Part shown: positions 61,584-64,000 of the stretch, piece by piece | How positions within the stretch are numbered: position 1 is the stretch's first letter | Layout of the letters: every line of letters starts with the position of its first letter | Virus record (IMG/VR): IMGVR_UViG_3300033153_011590 | Span: 1-64,000 of that record | Length of the DNA: 64,000 nucleotides | Origin: a virus | Reading direction: 5' to 3' (one strand) | Notes under the pieces: generated by a model | What the model was told of the DNA's origin: nothing | Databases searched by the model: none | What the model saw: only the letters and a program-made list of their open reading frames with translations | Position numbers and translations under genes: made by a program

Positions 61584-63614
61584 TTATACATTGTTTTCAA
61601 CTAATGGTGTACAAGATGCTGTAATTGATGCAGCATTCGTTAATGTGAAAATTGTTTTAGCTTGAGTAACTCCACCATCTCCTTCACATAAAAACACACA
61701 ATCTTTATCTGTTTCAATTGGGCCTCCTATAATGTCAAGATACCAGTCAAATTCAAAGAGAATGTTATTTCCTGTTCTGAATCCTGAACCATTCACATTA
61801 CCTTTTATTTCCACTGAACTTGCATCTTCAACAGTAAGTGCTAATGATGTATTATAATCAGCTCCTGCAGGGCCATCAAGGAAGAAAGCATGAAACCAAG
61901 ATAATGTATCACCTACAGCATCAGCTCCGACAGCTACACTAACATTGGAATATGAAGGATATATTTTAGTATTTCCAGCATCATCTGTAAAGATAACCCT
62001 GTTTTTATCTGTACCTACAAGTTGTTCAATAAACAGTCCTTCTCCTGCTGCTCCTGTACCAACTCTCGGTTGAATTTTACCTTCGGCAGAATATGTGTAC
62101 CAAGTACCAACTCTTTTTCCATTTGTAACATTACTAAGATGGTCATTGATATCATCATCTGTCTGAGCAAGAGCATCAAGGAATGCAACAACTTGGTCAA
62201 GATTACCGGGAACAGTATTGTTAACTACCCATGTAAAAAATCCATTAGCAGTTGTAAATCCTCCTTCTTCTTGTGCAACATCGAGTTCTTCAAGTCCCAT
62301 TCCTGTCCAAGGTGATACTTGAGCACCACCATAAACATCAGCAAGAGTATAATTTCCTGTTGTAAGATGAGAAGATTCACCAAGAGCAAATCCTGAATAG
62401 TATCCATCCATTTGTGATACTCCTGAATCTGCAAGAACTTTTTCATCATAGTTGTAAGCAAATGTGCGAATCTTATTTGAAAGATATGTTCTTACATCAA
62501 TTCCTGTTACAGTAAGGGCTTCATCAGCATCTCCTGTTTCATCAGTAAGGAGTGTCCACTCTTCAGCTATAATAGTAATTACTGTTGTTGTAACAGAAGC
62601 AACTGTATAAGTTTCAGTGTTAAGGGTTAATCCCGCAGCTTCAAAACGATGTCCAACTATAAATCCATCTGATTCATAATCTCCTGCTGACCTTGTAAAT
62701 GTTCCTGTTTCTTTATCTACATCAATTGTCTGAGCAGCACCAGTAGTTACAGTTGTATCATAAGCATTTACATCTATGTCATTATCTCCGTATACTTGGA
62801 TAGCTTCGTCAATGTCTCCATCTTTTGCAAAATCAACAGGTACTGCTCCATCTTCTAATTGGTAATAAGGTTGAGAAAGTAATTCAATATTACCAAGTGA
62901 TTTTACACCATAGTAAATTCTTCCAATAGCTCCTGCAGTATCTCTTTCAATCCATCCTGATGCTCTGATTTTTACTCTGTCATCAGAATCTCCTGCTGAA
63001 TTAAGTGCAAGTCCACTATCAGTACCATCTGCATCATCATATTTCATCCCACTGATAAGCTCATAAGCACCAGCAAATTTGAAACTACCTTTAAAGTATC
63101 TGTCAAACTTACGTAATTCTTCGTCTACTCTACGTTCCTGATTTTCAAAAGCATACAATCCCTCTTTTTTAATTCCAAGCTGTTGAGTAAGTGGATTATC
63201 TTCAGCAACACTGTCAATTTCTTCATCTCCACCGCCAGTTTCATCTACTAAGCCAGTATTATCAGTTACAGTAATAACAAGAGCTGTTACTGATTCAATT
63301 ATAAAAGTATTATTATTACCTCCTTCAGTAAAAACACTTGAAATAAATGACCTGTCAGCTATAAATCCATCATCTAAAAAGCTTCCAGAGAGTCTTGTGA
63401 AAGTACCTGCTGTGGCCACTACATCAATTTGAATTGCTCCAGTTCCTATACCTCCTGATAGGTCTACAGTAGCTAATTCTTCGGCAGTTATCAGTTCAAT
63501 GCGTCCATTCGTTGTGTCAAAGAAAATGTTTCCATCAGGAGACCCACTTCTGCTGGCAGTACTTTGAACAAGATGGGTGAAATAATTTGTTAGGTCTATC
63601 AGTTCTGGTATCAT
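61584..63614 (-). CDS. Large fibre-like protein with internal repeat (676 aa)
   Basis: The sequence is rich in Gly, Asp, Thr and Ser and beta strands, as in phage fibre or appendage proteins. It contains a duplicated module of about 75 residues at 61-134 and 296-369 (coded by 63213-63434 and 62508-62729): IDV-x-GTFTR-x-DDGFI in one and TIDVDKETGTFTR-x-SDGFI in the other, each ending in a DETG-acidic stretch. N-terminal 60 residues start MIPELIDLTNYFTHLVQSTA and could be the attachment domain. No sialidase, lectin or lyase motif is seen. A host-recognition role is plausible. Confidence 0.6.
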   Translation of the reverse strand: MIPELIDLTNYFTHLVQSTASRSGSPDGNIFFDTTNGRIELITAEELATVDLSGGIGTGAIQIDVVATAGTFTRLSGSFLDDGFIADRSFISSVFTEGGNNNTFIIESVTALVITVTDNTGLVDETGGGDEEIDSVAEDNPLTQQLGIKKEGLYAFENQERRVDEELRKFDRYFKGSFKFAGAYELISGMKYDDADGTDSGLALNSAGDSDDRVKIRASGWIERDTAGAIGRIYYGVKSLGNIELLSQPYYQLEDGAVPVDFAKDGDIDEAIQVYGDNDIDVNAYDTTVTTGAAQTIDVDKETGTFTRSAGDYESDGFIVGHRFEAAGLTLNTETYTVASVTTTVITIIAEEWTLLTDETGDADEALTVTGIDVRTYLSNKIRTFAYNYDEKVLADSGVSQMDGYYSGFALGESSHLTTGNYTLADVYGGAQVSPWTGMGLEELDVAQEEGGFTTANGFFTWVVNNTVPGNLDQVVAFLDALAQTDDDINDHLSNVTNGKRVGTWYTYSAEGKIQPRVGTGAAGEGLFIEQLVGTDKNRVIFTDDAGNTKIYPSYSNVSVAVGADAVGDTLSWFHAFFLDGPAGADYNTSLALTVEDASSVEIKGNVNGSGFRTGNNILFEFDWYLDIIGGPIETDKDCVFLCEGDGGVTQAKTIFTLTNAASITASCTPLVENNV

Positions 63615-63619
63615 AATAT

Positions 63620-63973
63620 TTAATTTTTAATTGTTAATTCATCCAATTGATTATTCAAATTGTCAAGTTCATTTGCAAGTTCCAAATTACGTTCTATCAT
63701 TTTTTTCCTGTCGTTTTGAAAAGTTTTTACTATCTTTTGTAAAGCTACTAATTCTTTTGGAGCTTTCTCCTTTTGAAATTCAATACCTTTATTAAACGCA
63801 ATCAATTCAAATTTTCTTGCAAAATGAACTGCAGCCATAATCTGCTTTTCTGTATATTCCTTTGGAAAGGAATGTAATTCTTCATTGTCAGTATTGAATA
63901 TCTTCCAATCCTGTCTATCTCCGTTTGGAGATTGTTGATTTGCATATGCTGTTGCAAGTTCTATTTTTTTCAT
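63620..63973 (-). CDS. Coiled-coil hypothetical protein (117 aa)
   Basis: The N-terminal half is mixed (LATAYANQQSPNGDRQDWKI, EKQIMAAVHFARKFELIAF) and the C-terminal half is a long coiled coil (IVKTFQNDRKKMIERNLELA). It precedes the large fibre gene on the same strand with a five-base gap. It may be a fibre chaperone or structural linker; no family is recognised. Only 27 bases of noncoding sequence remain before the window edge. Confidence 0.5.
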   Translation of the reverse strand: MKKIELATAYANQQSPNGDRQDWKIFNTDNEELHSFPKEYTEKQIMAAVHFARKFELIAFNKGIEFQKEKAPKELVALQKIVKTFQNDRKKMIERNLELANELDNLNNQLDELTIKN

Positions 63974-64000
63974 TAGTTATTATTATCTGGTGTTAAAACA

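Noticed and set aside
1-64000. Recoding of TAG or TGA as sense codons, known in some crAss-like phages
   Set aside because: Genes on both strands end naturally at TAA, TAG and TGA, and the giant frames need no read-through; no suppressor tRNA was seen.
1-64000. tRNA genes, CRISPR arrays, insertion sequences, integrase or attachment sites
   Set aside because: Intergenic gaps are all under 150 bases and contain no cloverleaf, repeat-spacer pattern or transposase/integrase motif that I could see.

Overview
The window looks like the middle of a double-stranded DNA tailed-phage genome of the crAss-like type (order Crassvirales), infecting a Bacteroidetes host. The evidence is two blocks of genes that converge at about 26.28 kb. 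A rightward early block holds replication and nucleotide genes. A leftward late block holds tail, lysis and virion-packaged transcription genes, ending in giant ORFs of 1697 and 5388 codons. The larger giant carries the DxDxD signature of the crAss/phi14:2-type phage RNA polymerase. The DNA is AT-rich, genes are packed with frequent 1-50 base overlaps, clear Shine-Dalgarno sequences are rare (usual in Bacteroidetes), and TAA, TAG and TGA all serve as stops, so the code is standard. Terminase, portal and major capsid protein are not in the window; in crAss-like phages they would lie beyond the right edge. The identification rests on domain content and gene order, not on a database search.

Region 1 (1-5.5 kb, + strand) is accessory: three small tandemly related genes, a terminator, a secreted lamin-tail-like protein, several tiny zinc-knuckle proteins, a GH16-like glycosidase without signal peptide, and a noncoding gap with a strong hairpin.

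Region 2 (5.8-17.7 kb, +) is the replication module: family B DNA polymerase, four small proteins, a vWA protein, an adenylosuccinate synthetase of the PurA/PurZ superfamily, an SF2 helicase, a possible helicase loader, a DnaB-like helicase, a Sak4-like ATPase, an HTH protein, a possible ssDNA-binding protein, a TOPRIM primase and uracil-DNA glycosylase.

Region 3 (17.75-21.1 kb, +) is the most unusual part. It holds consecutive genes for a ubiquitin-like protein, an E2-like protein, a JAMM/JAB metalloprotease with an AT-hook, and a ThiF/E1-like enzyme. This is a complete-looking prokaryotic ubiquitin-like conjugation cassette reminiscent of PRTRC plasmid cassettes. A terminator between the Ubl and the enzymes could set stoichiometry. 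A 460-codon gene of unknown function follows.

Region 4 (22.4-26.3 kb, +) has two PD-(D/E)XK nucleases, zinc ribbons and small unknown genes, ending at a bidirectional terminator.

Region 5 (26.3-64 kb, - strand) is the late block. In transcription order it contains: a coiled-coil protein, a large fibre with an internal repeat, a fibre-associated protein, membrane protein, holin, M15 endopeptidase, a two-TM spanin-like protein, a fibre-like protein, a PD-(D/E)XK nuclease, a ring-type tail protein, an IHF/HU-like protein, a small protein, a second ring-type protein, a 1693-aa P22 gp10/muzzle-like protein, two cargo-like proteins, the 5388-aa RNA polymerase giant (which also carries an HEXXH motif, an ASCH-like domain and a RecD/Dda-like helicase at its C-terminus) and a 1697-aa protein with hydrophobic segments. 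The packaged giants presumably enter the cell with the DNA and transcribe the early genes.
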